Shown here: positions 39,818-49,976 of the stretch, in pieces
How positions within the stretch are numbered: position 1 is the first letter of the stretch
How the letters are laid out: each line of letters opens with the position of its first letter
Assembly: GCF_021375795.1 (NCBI RefSeq)
Contig: NZ_JAEIOI010000001.1
Coordinates: 930,001-994,000, forward strand
From: Pseudomonas anguilliseptica
GTDB lineage: Bacteria > Pseudomonadota > Gammaproteobacteria > Pseudomonadales > Pseudomonadaceae
DNA length: 64,000 bases
Direction: 5' to 3'
Program-made: the position numbers and the translations under genes
The notes under the pieces: generated by a model
What the model was told of the DNA's origin: nothing
What the model saw: the letters and a program-made list of their open reading frames with translations, nothing else
The model's database searches: none

Positions 39818-40576
39818 TTATTTGTAGCTGTCGAGAATCTGCTGGTAGCGCGGCTGTTGTTTCAGCGCATTCAGGCCGTTCTGCAAGCGGGTCAGTTGCA
39901 CGGCGTCGGTGTCCAGGCTGAAGGCGTAATACATGGCGCTTTCCTTGAGCACATGCACAGGGGCAAAGTCGGCGCTGTGCATGTCCAGATTCCGGATAAA
40001 CCAGTAGGCGGTGGTTTCGTCGTAGGTCCACAGGTCAATGCGGCTGTTGTGCAGCAGATTGGCCAGCTGAATTGCGCTGGCGGAGATATGCAGGTTGTTG
40101 TCGCTGATGCCCAGGTTGTTGAGCAGATGATGACCGACGTCATCGCGAATCACGCCGATGCGGTAGGCGCTCAGATCAGCCGGGCGAGCCACGCTCAGTT
40201 GGCGATCTCGGCGCGCCAGCAGCACGATGCGGCTGGGCATGATCGGTCCGACCCACTTGAACTGCGGGCCACGTTCATCGGTACGGGCCATGGAAAACAG
40301 CAGCACCCCAGGCCCCCTGCGCGCCATCTGGTAGCCGCGTGCCCAGGGCAGCGAGCGAATATCCCGGCGCTCGATAGGCAGGCCGGCGATGGTGGCAGCT
40401 TCCAGCAGAATATCCACGGTGATACCGCGGGCGATGCCGCTTTCGGTGTAGTTGTAGGGTGGAAATTCCTCGGTGATGAAGTCCAGTGACTCCCACTTGG
40501 CGTCGGCATGCAGCACCGACGGCGTGAGCAAACAGAGGAAAACCAGCGCAAGCGCGTTGCTCAAGCGAGAAAACAT
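39818..40576 (-). CDS. Periplasmic solute-binding protein (SBP family 3-like)
   Basis: The protein has 252 aa with a signal peptide (to about residue 25, SVLHADA). The type II periplasmic-binding fold is seen in FITEEFPPYNYTESGIARGITVDIL and RIGVIRDDVGHHLL. It lacks membrane or signalling domains and no ABC permease or ATPase is adjacent. Such orphan proteins in pseudomonads are often annotated as amino-acid transporter substrate-binding domain proteins. The ligand cannot be predicted. Confidence 0.85.
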   Translation of the reverse strand: MFSRLSNALALVFLCLLTPSVLHADAKWESLDFITEEFPPYNYTESGIARGITVDILLEAATIAGLPIERRDIRSLPWARGYQMARRGPGVLLFSMARTDERGPQFKWVGPIMPSRIVLLARRDRQLSVARPADLSAYRIGVIRDDVGHHLLNNLGISDNNLHISASAIQLANLLHNSRIDLWTYDETTAYWFIRNLDMHSADFAPVHVLKESAMYYAFSLDTDAVQLTRLQNGLNALKQQPRYQQILDSYK

Positions 40577-40794
40577 GCGGCGTACCTCGGGTTACAGATG
40601 CCGGCCAGGCCGGTGGTGCACAAGGGCCGCGATGGCCCCTTCGTTATTGACGCTAGCTTGCCCGGCAGGGGCTGTCGAATGCCGCGATAGACCGCTCGGC
40701 GCATGGCTGTGCAGGTGACTTATTTACCCTTGTGGCCTCGGCTGTCGACGGGGGAGTGCTTGACGATGGGCGTGCGGGCTACTGTATATTCGGT

Positions 40795-40813
40795 AATTCG
40801 TATATATGGAATT
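40795..40813. promoter_or_regulatory. Inverted repeat upstream of arsR (candidate ArsR operator)
   Basis: AATTC and GAATT arms flank GTATATATG, ending seven bases before the GTG start. The AT-rich palindrome lies where an autoregulatory ArsR operator is expected. Confidence 0.6.
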
Positions 40814-40819
40814 TAAGAT

Positions 40820-41173
40820 GTGTTGCCGATAACCCCGACCGAGTTGTTCAAAGCCCTGGCCGATGAAACCCGCGTGCGCCTGATCCAGCTGCTGGTGCGT
40901 GAAGGTGAGCTGTGTGTCTGTGAACTGACTGCGGCGCTGGATGAAAACCAGCCGAAGATTTCCCGCCACCTGGCATTGTTGCGCAGCAGTGGGCTGTTGG
41001 CGGATCGGCGTGCTGGTCAGTGGGTGTATTACCGCGTGCACCCTCAGCTGCCTGATTGGGTTGCGCCGCTGTTGGCGCAGTTGCTGGTAGCGGATGCGCC
41101 ATCGCTGTCGCTCGACAGCCAGCGTTTGCAGGGCATGCGTAACCGCCCCGCACGGCTCTCGCCCTGTAGTTGA
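40820..41173 (+). CDS. arsR: ArsR/SmtB family arsenite-responsive repressor
   Basis: The protein has 117 aa. The start is the GTG at 40820; the ATG two bases earlier is in another frame and stops at once. A winged helix with the ELCVCEL motif (C32 and C34) is the classic As(III) site of the ArsR group; further Cys near the C-terminus (SPCS) could be a third ligand. LDENQPKISRHLALLRSSGLL is the recognition helix region. It probably represses the following ynfA-GAPDH-arsJ genes. Confidence 0.93.
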   Translation: MLPITPTELFKALADETRVRLIQLLVREGELCVCELTAALDENQPKISRHLALLRSSGLLADRRAGQWVYYRVHPQLPDWVAPLLAQLLVADAPSLSLDSQRLQGMRNRPARLSPCS

Positions 41174-41227
41174 GCGGATGTTATCGGTTCTTGGTGCCCC
41201 GTTGTCTTTCAATCCTGTGAGGTGAGT

Positions 41228-41554
41228 ATGTTGAATACCCTGGGGCTGTTCGCCCTGACTGCATTGGCCGAGATCATCGGCTGTTACCTGCCGTACCTGT
41301 GGCTCAAACAGGGCAAGAGCATCTGGTTGCTGGTGCCGGCTGCCGCCGCACTGGCGCTGTTCGCCTGGCTGCTGACTTTGCACCCGACCGCTGCCGGGCG
41401 TGTGTATGCCGCCTACGGCGGGGTGTATGTGGCCATGGCGATTATCTGGCTTTGGCTGGTAGACGGCATTCGCCCGACCCATTGGGACCTGCTGGGCGCC
41501 GCTGTGGCCATGTTTGGCATGGCGATCATTATGTTTGCGCCGCGTAGCGCCTAA
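41228..41554 (+). CDS. ynfA: YnfA family small membrane protein
   Basis: The protein has 108 aa from the ATG at 41228, with GAGGTGA upstream; a GTG two codons earlier is less likely. Four membrane helices match YnfA ([21 protein letters not shown] at the start; [20 protein letters not shown] later). YnfA is related to the small multidrug resistance family and E. coli YnfA can export some cationic drugs. Here it lies 54 bases after arsR and 24 before the GAPDH, inside the arsenic module. A direct arsenic role is not known. Confidence 0.92.
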   Translation: MLNTLGLFALTALAEIIGCYLPYLWLKQGKSIWLLVPAAAALALFAWLLTLHPTAAGRVYAAYGGVYVAMAIIWLWLVDGIRPTHWDLLGAAVAMFGMAIIMFAPRSA

Positions 41555-41578
41555 TCACTTTGTAGAGGGAATTGGTTT

Positions 41579-42583
41579 ATGGCTATCAAGGTAGGTATCA
41601 ACGGTTTTGGTCGTATTGGTCGTCTGGCGCTGCGCGCTGCCTGGGGCTGGCCGGAGCTGGAATTCGTGCAGATCAATGATCCGGCCGGCGACGCGGCGAC
41701 CCACGCGCACCTGATCAACTTTGATTCGGTGCACGGCCGCTGGCAGCGCGAGGCCAGCACTGAGGGCGAGTGCATCCTGATCGATGGCAAGCGAATCCAG
41801 GTCACGGCCAACAAGACCATTGCCGATACCGACTGGAGCGGTTGCGATCTGGTGATCGAGGCCAGCGGCAAGATGAAAACTGTGGCTGTGTTGCAGGCTT
41901 ACCTCGACCAAGGCGTCAAACGCGTGGTGGTCTGCGCGCCGGTAAAAGAGCAGGGCGCGCTGAATATCGTGATGGGCGTCAACCAGCAGCTGTTCGACCC
42001 GGCGCAGCACCGCATCGTTACGGCGGCGTCCTGCACCACCAACTGCCTGGCCCCGGTGGTCAAGGTGATCCACGAAAACCTCGGCATCCGCCACGGCTCG
42101 ATCACCACCATCCACGACCTGACCAACACCCAGAGCATCCTCGATACGCCGCACAAGGATCTGCGTCGGGCGCGCGCCTCGGGCATGAGCCTGATCCCCA
42201 CCAGCACCGGTTCGGCCACGGCAATTGCCGAGATATTTCCCGAGCTGCGCGGCAAGCTGAATGGCCACGCCGTGCGTGTACCGCTGGCCAACGCCTCGCT
42301 CACCGATTGCGTATTTGAAGTGCAGCGCGCCACTACGGTAGAGGAGGTCAACGCACTGCTGAAAGCCGCCGCTGACGGCCCGCTCGCTGGGATTCTCGGT
42401 TATGAAGCGCGGCCGCTGGTGTCCATCGACTACCGCACCGACCCGCGATCTTCGATTATCGATGCGCTCTCGACCATGGTGGTGGGCGGCACCCAGGTGA
42501 AGCTCTACGCCTGGTACGACAACGAGTGGGGCTACGCCAACCGTGCGGTGGAATTGGCGCGGATGGTGGGTTTGGCAGATTAA
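41579..42583 (+). CDS. ArsJ-associated glyceraldehyde-3-phosphate dehydrogenase
   Basis: The protein has 334 aa. The Rossmann [11 protein letters not shown], the catalytic Cys C152 in AASCTTNC and H179 are intact. ArsJ-linked GAPDHs use arsenate in place of phosphate and make 1-arseno-3-phosphoglycerate, which ArsJ exports. The position immediately before arsJ, and the arsR start of the operon, mark it as this paralogue and not the glycolytic one. The rest of the protein is of normal GAPDH length. Confidence 0.93.
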   Translation: MAIKVGINGFGRIGRLALRAAWGWPELEFVQINDPAGDAATHAHLINFDSVHGRWQREASTEGECILIDGKRIQVTANKTIADTDWSGCDLVIEASGKMKTVAVLQAYLDQGVKRVVVCAPVKEQGALNIVMGVNQQLFDPAQHRIVTAASCTTNCLAPVVKVIHENLGIRHGSITTIHDLTNTQSILDTPHKDLRRARASGMSLIPTSTGSATAIAEIFPELRGKLNGHAVRVPLANASLTDCVFEVQRATTVEEVNALLKAAADGPLAGILGYEARPLVSIDYRTDPRSSIIDALSTMVVGGTQVKLYAWYDNEWGYANRAVELARMVGLAD

Positions 42584-42592
42584 CCAGGCTTT

Positions 42593-42652
42593 GTGGGAGG
42601 GGCTTTAGCCGCGACTGACCCCAACTGCTGTCGCGGCTAAAGCCCCTCCCAC
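42593..42652. repeat. Perfect REP hairpin between GAPDH and arsJ
   Basis: Two 23-base arms (42593-42615 and 42630-42652) are exact reverse complements around a 14-base loop. The core is GTGGGAGGGGCTTTAGCC. It lies inside the ars operon. Confidence 0.9.
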
Positions 42653-42671
42653 GGTCTACATAGGATTTGTT

Positions 42672-43901
42672 ATGCACGCCTTATCCCGCCTAGCCCCCGA
42701 AGTGCGCCAATACCTGCTGGTAACCGGCAACTACTGGGCCTTTACCCTCACTGACGGTGCGTTGCGCATGTTGGTGGTGCTGCATTTCCATAGCCTGGGT
42801 TACACGCCGCTGCAGATTGCCGCGCTGTTTCTGTTCTATGAGATTTTCGGCGTGGTCACCAACCTGGTCGGCGGCTACCTGGGCGCGCGGCTGGGCTTGA
42901 ATCGCACCATGAATATCGGCCTGGGCCTGCAGGTGGCGGCCCTGCTGATGCTCACCGTGCCGGCGGCCTGGCTGACCATCCCCTGGGTGATGGGTGCGCA
43001 GGCACTGTCGGGTATCGCCAAAGACCTGAACAAGATGAGCGCGAAAAGCTCGATCAAGTTGCTGGTGCCGGATAGCCAGCAGGGCACGTTGTACAAGTGG
43101 GTGGCGATCCTCACCGGCTCGAAGAATGCGCTCAAGGGCGTGGGCTTCTTTATGGGCGGCGCGTTGCTGGCGTTGCTCGGCTTCACTGGCGCGGTATTGG
43201 CCATGGCCGCTGTGCTGGCGCTGATCTGGTTGGCCAGCCTGTTGCTGCTGAAGAAGGATCTGGGCAAGGCGAAAGCCAAGCCGAAGTTTCGCGACATGCT
43301 GTCAAAAAGCCGGGCGATCAATATCCTCTCGGCCGCACGCTTTTTCTTATTTGGCGCGCGCGATGTGTGGTTTGTGGTGGCGCTGCCGGTGTATCTGGCA
43401 AGCAGTTTTGGTTGGGATTTCTGGCTGGTCGGCGGCTTTCTCGCTGCGTGGGTGATTGGCTACGGCATGGTGCAGTCCTTCGCCCCAGCCATCACTGGCA
43501 AAGCCAGCGGCCAGTTGCCGGATGGCCGCGCGGCATTCGCCTGGGCTGTCGTGCTGGCCGGGTTGCCCGCCGCCATTGCCCTGGGTCTGAACAGCGAGTT
43601 GCCGGCGCAGTGGGTCTTGCTCGGCGGGTTGATGGTGTTCGGTACGCTGTTTGCGGTGAACTCCTCGCTGCACAGCTACCTGATTGTCAGCTACGCCAAG
43701 GCAGACGGCGTGTCGCTGGATGTCGGCTTCTACTACATGTCCAACGCCCTCGGCCGGCTGATCGGTACGCTGCTGTCGGGCTGGGTCTATCAGGCGTATG
43801 GCCTGGAGGCGTGCCTGTGGGTGTCCTCGGCTTTTGTCCTGCTGGCGGCGTTGATTTCCATCGGGCTGCCTCGGCACCGCGCGAGCAGCCTGATGGAGTA
43901 A
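42672..43901 (+). CDS. arsJ: ArsJ organoarsenical efflux MFS transporter
   Basis: The protein has 409 aa with about 12 membrane helices. The start MHALSRLAPEVRQYLLVTGNYW and the segment TDGALRMLVVLHFHSLGYTPLQIA match the ArsJ family. ArsJ exports 1-arseno-3-phosphoglycerate made by the GAPDH upstream, and this pair confers arsenate resistance without arsenate reductase. No arsB, arsC or acr3 gene is seen in the window. Confidence 0.92.
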   Translation: MHALSRLAPEVRQYLLVTGNYWAFTLTDGALRMLVVLHFHSLGYTPLQIAALFLFYEIFGVVTNLVGGYLGARLGLNRTMNIGLGLQVAALLMLTVPAAWLTIPWVMGAQALSGIAKDLNKMSAKSSIKLLVPDSQQGTLYKWVAILTGSKNALKGVGFFMGGALLALLGFTGAVLAMAAVLALIWLASLLLLKKDLGKAKAKPKFRDMLSKSRAINILSAARFFLFGARDVWFVVALPVYLASSFGWDFWLVGGFLAAWVIGYGMVQSFAPAITGKASGQLPDGRAAFAWAVVLAGLPAAIALGLNSELPAQWVLLGGLMVFGTLFAVNSSLHSYLIVSYAKADGVSLDVGFYYMSNALGRLIGTLLSGWVYQAYGLEACLWVSSAFVLLAALISIGLPRHRASSLME

Positions 43902-43974
43902 AAAGCGCAAGTTTGTGCAAGAGCGCCAGGGCCGATCAGGTGCAGACTCTCACCCATCTACCGGGAGTCTGTTG

Positions 43975-44874
43975 ATGAACCTGTCGCTCTATCTGTTGAC
44001 TGTACTGATCTGGGGCACCACCTGGATCGCCCTCAAACTGCAGCTGGGTGAGGTGGCGATTGCGGCCTCTATCGCCTATCGCTTTGCCCTGGCCTCGCTG
44101 GTGCTGTTCGCCATCCTGCTGCTTAGCGGCCGTTTACAGAAACTCGACACGCGCGGTCAGCTGATCTGCCTGGTGCAGGGTTTGTGTCTGTTCTGCCTGA
44201 ACTTTATGTGCTTTTACACCGCCAGCCAGTGGATCCCCAGCGGTCTGGTGGCGGTGATTTTCTCCACTGCCACATTGTGGAACGCGATCAACGCGCGGCT
44301 GTTCTTCAAGCAGCGAATCGCCGCCAATGTGCTGGCCGGTGGTGCGCTGGGTCTTGGCGGTCTGGCGCTGCTGTTCTGGCCGGAGCTGGCCGGGCAGGAA
44401 GCCAGCCATGAAACCCTGCTGGGCATCGGTCTGGCACTGCTCGGTACGCTGTGCTTCTCCGCCGGCAATATGCTTTCCAGCCTGCAACAGAAGGCTGGGC
44501 TAAAGCCGCTGACCACCAACGCCTGGGGCATGCTGTATGGCGCGCTGATGCTGGTGGCGATCTGCCTGGTCAGCGGTACGCCGTTCGGCTTCGAGTGGAA
44601 CACGCGCTATATCGGCACCTTGCTGTACCTGGCGATTCCCGGCTCGGTGATCGGTTTTACCGCCTACCTGACCCTGGTCGGGCGCATGGGGCCGGAGCGC
44701 GCGGCCTACTGTACCGTGCTGTTCCCGGTGGTGGCGCTGAATATCTCGGTGTTTGCCGAGGGCTACCAGTGGACCGCGCCGGCGCTGCTGGGCCTGCTGC
44801 TGGTGATGTTGGGCAACGTGCTGGTGTTCCGTAAACCCAAGGCCGTACCGATGGCAGTGGTGCGCGAGGCATAG
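43975..44874 (+). CDS. EamA/DMT family transporter
   Basis: The protein has 299 aa from the ATG at 43975 (GGGAG upstream). Ten membrane helices arrange as two EamA repeats, with LIWGTTWIALKLQLG at the N-terminus and FTAYLTLVGRMGPERAAYCTVLFPVVAL in the second half. DMT transporters export amino acids or metabolites. It follows arsJ by 73 bases and may be read through from the ars operon, but it need not act in arsenic resistance. Confidence 0.9.
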   Translation: MNLSLYLLTVLIWGTTWIALKLQLGEVAIAASIAYRFALASLVLFAILLLSGRLQKLDTRGQLICLVQGLCLFCLNFMCFYTASQWIPSGLVAVIFSTATLWNAINARLFFKQRIAANVLAGGALGLGGLALLFWPELAGQEASHETLLGIGLALLGTLCFSAGNMLSSLQQKAGLKPLTTNAWGMLYGALMLVAICLVSGTPFGFEWNTRYIGTLLYLAIPGSVIGFTAYLTLVGRMGPERAAYCTVLFPVVALNISVFAEGYQWTAPALLGLLLVMLGNVLVFRKPKAVPMAVVREA

Positions 44875-44900
44875 GGGGGGTCGCGAGGCTGGAGATTGGT

Positions 44901-44949
44901 GTGGGAGGGGCTTTAGTCGCGATTCAAGTGCAACTAAAGCCCCTCCCGC
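44901..44949. repeat. REP hairpin between EamA gene and polB
   Basis: The left arm 44901-44917 (GTGGGAGGGGCTTTAGT) and its near-complement ending at 44949 differ at one position. It lies between the stops of the convergent genes and may act as a terminator. Confidence 0.85.
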
Positions 44950-44956
44950 AAGGCAT

Positions 44957-47326
44957 TTAAAACAAGCCCAACTGCCCACCAATCAGGGTGGCGAAGTCAT
45001 CCTCGACAAACGGCAGGATGGCGTCGGCCACCGGTTGCAGTTGGCGGGTCAGGTAGTGGTCGTAGTCGATGGTGGCGTTGCGTGCTTCCAGCGGTTGCGG
45101 GCCGGCGGTGGTGATCACGTAGCTGATCCAGCCGCCGCGCTGGTATTGCAGCGGGCGGCCGTGGGCGGCGTTGAACTCGTCAGCCAGGCGTGCGGCGCGC
45201 ACATGGGGCGGTACGTTGCGTTCGTAATCGGTGAGCAGGCGGCGCAGGCGTTTGCGGTAGACCAGTTGCTCATCCAGTTCGCCGCTTAGGGTGCGCTCGA
45301 CATAGTCACGCACATAGTCCTGATAGGGTTGGCCGAGAAAGATGCGCTCATACAGCTCGCGTTGAAACTGCTGTGCCAGCGGTGACCAGTCGCTGCGCAC
45401 GGTTTCCAGGCCTTTGTAGACCATCTCATGGCTACCGTCGGGGCGTGTCACAAGGCCGGCATAGCGCTTCTTGCTGCCTTCCTCGGTGCCTCTGATAGTC
45501 GGCATCAGAAAGCGCCGGTAATGGGTTTCAAACTGCAGTTCCAAGGCGCTTTCCAGGCCGTATTCATCATGCAAGTGATCGCGCCACCAGGCATTTACTT
45601 TAGCCACCAGCGCACGGCCGATCTGTGCGGCATCCTCTTCAGCATGCGGGCGTTTAAGCCAGACAAAGGTGGAGTCGGTATCGCCGTAGATCACCGTATA
45701 GCCTTCGGCCTCGATCAGCGCACGGGTGCGGGCCATGATCTCGTGGCCGCGCAGGGTGATGGAGGAGGCCAGGCGTGTATCGAAAAAGCGGCAACCGCTG
45801 GAGCCGAGCACGCCGTAGAAGGCGTTCATGATGATCTTCAGCGCCTGCGACAGTGGCGCGTTAGCCTCGCGTTTGGCCGCCTCACGGCCCCGCCATACGC
45901 GCTCGACAATCGCCGGTAGGCAGTGCTGGCTGCGGGAGAAGCGTGCGCCGCGAAAGCCCGGTACCGAGTGCGTGTCGTCCGGTTGGCGCAGGCCCTCGAT
46001 CAGCCCCACCGGGTCGATCAGAAAGCTGCGGATAATCGACGGGTACAGGCTCTTGTAATCCAGCACCAGTACTGATTCATACAACCCCGGCTGCGACTCC
46101 ATGACAAAACCGCCGGGGCTGGCTTGCGGTGGGTTGTCGCCGAGGTTCGGCGCAACAAAACCACGACGGTGCATCAGCGGCATATACAGGTGTTCGAAGG
46201 CCGCCACCGAGCCACCGCTGCGATCAGCCGGCAGGCCAGTGACCGTGGCGCGCTCCAGCAGGAAGTCGAGAATCGCGGTTTTGCCAAAGATGCGCGTGAC
46301 CAGCTCGCAGTCGCGCAGGTTGTAGCGCGCCAGAGCGGGTTTGTCTTCGCGGAACATGCGGTCGATTTCGTCCATGCGCTGGTAGGGCGTGGAGATATCC
46401 TTGCCTTCGCCGAGCAGAGTTTGCGCGACGTTTTCCAGGCTGAACGAGGGAAAACTCCAGGTCGCCGAACGCAGCGCCTCGATGCCGTCGATGATCAAGC
46501 GGCCGGCGGCGTCGGCAAAGAAGTGACCGTTGCCGCTGCCATGCTCGCGCCACTGCATCTCGCTGCCATCGCGGCCCAAGCGCAAAGAAATGGCCAGGTT
46601 GCGGGCGTGTTCGTGGAGGATGCGTAGGTCGAACTGCACCAGGTTCCAGCCAATAAGCGCGTCCGGGTCATGCGCGGCCATCCACTGGTTCAGGCATTCG
46701 AGCAGCTCGCCACGGCTGGCGCAGTAGTGCAGCTGGAAATCCACCTGCGGCGGTTGTTCCGGCGTACGGCCGAGCATATAGACGTTGCGCTGGCCGCAGC
46801 CTTCAATGGCGATGGAGTACAGCTCACCAAAGGCATTGGTTTCGATGTCCAGCGAGGCCAGCTTGAGCGTGGGGCGGTAACCCTCGCAGGGCTTGATCTG
46901 CGCCTCCAGCAGCAGAGCGGGATTGGTCGCATCGGGCGTGCCGGTGAACTGCACCGGAGCGGTGATAAAGCGCTCCATCAGGTAGCGTTCGGGCGGGCGC
47001 ACATCGGCCTCGTACACCTCGACGCCAGCGCGGCGCAGCAGCTTGCTGAGGTCGATCAGTTGGTGATGCTGCTGGCAATACAGCCCCAGCACCGGGCGCT
47101 GATGAAAGTCCTTGAGGCCCAGCGGGCGCAGCTCGACGCCACGTTCGTTGTTCAGCACTACTTCGGCCTGCTCGCGTTGCGCAGCCGGAATAAACGCCAC
47201 CGAGGTTTGCAGCGGCAGACGCAGCAGGCGTGGGCCGTTATCGGTGGCCAACCAGAACTCCACCTGCGTGCCGGCCGGCGTATCACGCCAGTGTCGGGTT
47301 AGCAGAAAGCCCTGTTGTAACTTCAC
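44957..47326 (-). CDS. polB: DNA polymerase II
   Basis: This family-B polymerase takes part in replication restart and damage tolerance. The protein has 789 aa. The 3'-5' exonuclease carries D160 and E162 in SLDIETN. The polymerase domain has [17 protein letters not shown] and the catalytic YGDTDS at 547-552, and a KKRYAGL motif lies downstream. No interruption is present. A perfect 16-base LexA palindrome at 47379-47394 lies 52 bases upstream, as expected for an SOS gene. Confidence 0.97.
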   Translation of the reverse strand: MKLQQGFLLTRHWRDTPAGTQVEFWLATDNGPRLLRLPLQTSVAFIPAAQREQAEVVLNNERGVELRPLGLKDFHQRPVLGLYCQQHHQLIDLSKLLRRAGVEVYEADVRPPERYLMERFITAPVQFTGTPDATNPALLLEAQIKPCEGYRPTLKLASLDIETNAFGELYSIAIEGCGQRNVYMLGRTPEQPPQVDFQLHYCASRGELLECLNQWMAAHDPDALIGWNLVQFDLRILHEHARNLAISLRLGRDGSEMQWREHGSGNGHFFADAAGRLIIDGIEALRSATWSFPSFSLENVAQTLLGEGKDISTPYQRMDEIDRMFREDKPALARYNLRDCELVTRIFGKTAILDFLLERATVTGLPADRSGGSVAAFEHLYMPLMHRRGFVAPNLGDNPPQASPGGFVMESQPGLYESVLVLDYKSLYPSIIRSFLIDPVGLIEGLRQPDDTHSVPGFRGARFSRSQHCLPAIVERVWRGREAAKREANAPLSQALKIIMNAFYGVLGSSGCRFFDTRLASSITLRGHEIMARTRALIEAEGYTVIYGDTDSTFVWLKRPHAEEDAAQIGRALVAKVNAWWRDHLHDEYGLESALELQFETHYRRFLMPTIRGTEEGSKKRYAGLVTRPDGSHEMVYKGLETVRSDWSPLAQQFQRELYERIFLGQPYQDYVRDYVERTLSGELDEQLVYRKRLRRLLTDYERNVPPHVRAARLADEFNAAHGRPLQYQRGGWISYVITTAGPQPLEARNATIDYDHYLTRQLQPVADAILPFVEDDFATLIGGQLGLF

Positions 47327-47378
47327 CCTGTTGCTCTCAAAGCCATTTTTGATTGGGCAATTCTACGCAGGCTTTTAT

Positions 47379-47394
47379 CTGTATGCCTATACAG
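47379..47394 (-). promoter_or_regulatory. LexA box upstream of polB
   Basis: CTGTATGCCTATACAG fits CTGT-N8-ACAG, and the arms CTGTAT and ATACAG are exact complements. It probably controls polB; rlhA starts 87 bases away on the other strand. Confidence 0.9.
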
Positions 47395-47480
47395 TTGTTG
47401 TGCGGCTGCCAAGCGGGCACAGACAAATCCGCTATTGCGAGTAAAATGCTCGCCCTGATTGACTGCCCGATACCCACGCC

Positions 47481-49490
47481 ATGTCCCTGCCCAAGCACCA
47501 CCTCGAACTGTTAAGCCCGGCGCGCGATACCGCGATTGCCAAGGAAGCCATCCTGCACGGCGCCGATGCCGTGTATATCGGCGGCCCCAGCTTCGGTGCG
47601 CGGCACAACGCCAGCAATAGCGTGGCGGACATTGCCGAGCTGGTGCAGTTTGCCCATCTGTTCCATGCGCGGGTGTTTGTCACCCTCAACACCATCCTGC
47701 ATGAGGATGAGCTGGAGCCGGCGCGGCAGATGATCTGCCAGCTGTATGAGGCTGGCGTGGATGCGCTGATAGTGCAGGACATGGGCGTGATGGAAATGGA
47801 CCTGCCGCCTATCGAGATCCACGCCAGCACCCAGTGCGATATCCGCACCCTGGAGAAAGCCCGCTTCCTCGACAACGCCGGCTTCTCCCAGCTGGTGCTG
47901 GCTCGCGAGCTGAACCTGCAAGAGATCAACACCATCTGCCGCAACGTCGATTCGGCGGTCGAGTTCTTTATCCACGGCGCGCTGTGCGTGGCCTTCTCCG
48001 GGCAGTGCAATATCTCCCATGCGCAGACCGGGCGCAGCGCCAACCGGGGCGACTGCTCGCAAGCCTGCCGCCTGCCCTACACCCTGAAAGATGATCAGGG
48101 CCGCGTGGTGGCCTATGACAAGCACCTGCTGTCGATGAAGGACAACAACCAGACCGATAACCTGATTCATCTGGTCGATGCTGGCGTGCGCTCGTTCAAG
48201 ATCGAAGGGCGCTACAAGGACATGAGCTACGTGAAGAACATCACCGCGCACTACCGCCGCGAGCTGGATGCGATTCTCGAACAGCGCCCGCACCTGGCCC
48301 GCGCCGCCAGCGGGCGTACCGAGCACTTCTTCACCCCGGACACCGACAAGACCTTCCACCGCGGCAGCACCGATTATTTCGTCACCGACCGCAAGGTGGA
48401 TATCGGCGCGTTCGACTCGCCGACCTTTACCGGGCTCTCGGTTGGCTATGTGGAGAAAGTCGGCAAACGCGACCTGATCGCCGTCACCGACACGCCGCTG
48501 TCCAACGGCGATGGCCTGAACGTGCTGATCAAGCGTGAAGTGGTAGGTTTTCGCGCCAATATCTGCGAGCTGAAAGGCAGCTTCACCGAAGACGGCGAAG
48601 AAGACGGCGAGAAGCGCTACCGCTACCGCGTCGAGCCCAACGAGATGCCCGAAGCCATGCACCGCGTGCGCCCGCAGCACCCGCTTAACCGCAACCTCGA
48701 CCACAACTGGCAGCAGGCTCTGCTCAAGACCTCGGCCGAGCGGCGTATCGCCGTCAGCTGGCAGCTGGCCGTGCAGGGCGATCAGTTGAACCTGAGCGTC
48801 ACCAGTGAAGAGGGCATCAGCGCCCGCATTAGCCTGGCCGGGCCGTTCGCCGCCGCCAAGGATGCCGAGCAAGCCCGTGAGCAACTGGCCGATGGCCTGA
48901 GCAAACTGGGCACCACCATCTACTTCAGCACCGGCGTGCAGATTGACTGTGAGGCCGTGCCGTTTGTGCCTGGCTCGCAACTCAAGGCCTTACGCCGCGA
49001 AGCCATCGAGGCGCTGACCCAGGCTCGCGTCGCCGCTCACCCGCGTGGCGGGCGCAAACCGGTCAGCGTGCCTGCGCCGGTGTACCCGGAGTCGCACCTG
49101 ACCTTCCTCGCCAACGTCTACAACGACAAGGCGCGCACCTTCTACAAGCGTTATGGCGTGCAGCTGATCGACGCTGCCTACGAGGCCCATGAAGAGGCGG
49201 GAGACGTGCCGGTGATGATCACCAAGCACTGCCTGCGCTTCTCCTTCAAACTGTGCCCGAAACAGGCCAAGGGCGTCACCGGCGTACGCACTAAGGTCTC
49301 GGATATGCAGCTGATCCATCAGGACGAAGTGCTGACCCTGAAGTTCGATTGCAAACCCTGCGAGATGCACATCATCGGCAAGATGAAGGGCCATATCCTG
49401 CATCAGCCGCAACCGGGCAGCGCGGCAAGCCAGGGCGGTACGGTGGGCTATATCACTCCGGATGATCTGCTCAAGACCATCAAGCGCTAG
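47481..49490 (+). CDS. rlhA: 23S rRNA 5-hydroxycytidine C2501 synthase (U32 peptidase-like)
   Basis: The protein has 669 aa and aligns along its length with E. coli RlhA (YdcP), which hydroxylates C2501 of 23S rRNA. The U32 core begins HLELLSPARDTAIAKEAI, and the cysteine cluster (C169, C176, C192, C196, in ALCVAFSGQC and GDCSQACRLPY) fits an iron-sulfur site. HPLNRNLDHNWQQAL and the C-terminal MITKHCLRFSFKLCPKQAKG complete the match. It is divergent from polB. Confidence 0.92.
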   Translation: MSLPKHHLELLSPARDTAIAKEAILHGADAVYIGGPSFGARHNASNSVADIAELVQFAHLFHARVFVTLNTILHEDELEPARQMICQLYEAGVDALIVQDMGVMEMDLPPIEIHASTQCDIRTLEKARFLDNAGFSQLVLARELNLQEINTICRNVDSAVEFFIHGALCVAFSGQCNISHAQTGRSANRGDCSQACRLPYTLKDDQGRVVAYDKHLLSMKDNNQTDNLIHLVDAGVRSFKIEGRYKDMSYVKNITAHYRRELDAILEQRPHLARAASGRTEHFFTPDTDKTFHRGSTDYFVTDRKVDIGAFDSPTFTGLSVGYVEKVGKRDLIAVTDTPLSNGDGLNVLIKREVVGFRANICELKGSFTEDGEEDGEKRYRYRVEPNEMPEAMHRVRPQHPLNRNLDHNWQQALLKTSAERRIAVSWQLAVQGDQLNLSVTSEEGISARISLAGPFAAAKDAEQAREQLADGLSKLGTTIYFSTGVQIDCEAVPFVPGSQLKALRREAIEALTQARVAAHPRGGRKPVSVPAPVYPESHLTFLANVYNDKARTFYKRYGVQLIDAAYEAHEEAGDVPVMITKHCLRFSFKLCPKQAKGVTGVRTKVSDMQLIHQDEVLTLKFDCKPCEMHIIGKMKGHILHQPQPGSAASQGGTVGYITPDDLLKTIKR

Positions 49491-49504
49491 GGCAGAACGG
49501 CACT

Positions 49505-49562
49505 CGTAGGATGGGGCGTGCCGCGCAGGTTAAGCGCAGCGATACCCATCCGATGGGCTGAT
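49505..49562. repeat. GTAGGATGGG / CCCATC intergenic repeat after rlhA
   Basis: The stretch carries GTAGGATGGG, then GCGCAGCGATACCCATCC, a common pseudomonad intergenic element with complementary ends. It lies between rlhA and the 127-aa gene. Confidence 0.6.
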
Positions 49563-49581
49563 AGCGAGATGCTCTGCAGCG

Positions 49582-49965
49582 TTACTGACGGCTGTGCAGT
49601 TTGCTGAGAAACAGCCAGGCCAATAACGGATAGCAGAAATAATGCAGGCCAAAGATCAGCAGCCCCATGGGGCTGGGGTCATCCTTCCACGCCATCATGG
49701 CCAGTAACCCCAGGTAGAGCAGCGCCAGGATGCCGCCATACAGCGCCACCAAGCGGCGACGTTCGCCTTGCAGGGGCGCGCGGCGGTTGCGCCAGGTAAA
49801 CCACAGGGTCATGCCGCTGGCGACCAGGGCGGCGATCAGTACGGTGGTCAACAGCCCGCCGAGTTTGACGAAGGTGCGCAGCAGCAGGTTGAGCACGATA
49901 ACCGCCAGCACGCCGCCAAGCGCCAGACGGGTGACCGCGACGCTGTTGGGGGTTGGCTCGTGCAT
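49582..49965 (-). CDS. 127-aa membrane protein (hypothetical)
   Basis: The protein has four hydrophobic segments: LALGGVLAVIVLNLLL, LLTTVLIAALVASGMTLWF, LVALYGGILALLYLGLLAMM and LLIFGLHYFCYPLLAWLFL. Short basic loops lie between them (RNRRAP, GERRR). The start at 49965 follows the SDR stop by 11 bases, so the two are cotranscribed. The family is not one I can name. It looks like a small inner-membrane protein conserved near the SDR gene. Confidence 0.78.
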   Translation of the reverse strand: MHEPTPNSVAVTRLALGGVLAVIVLNLLLRTFVKLGGLLTTVLIAALVASGMTLWFTWRNRRAPLQGERRRLVALYGGILALLYLGLLAMMAWKDDPSPMGLLIFGLHYFCYPLLAWLFLSKLHSRQ

Positions 49966-49976
49966 CAGGTGTGCTC

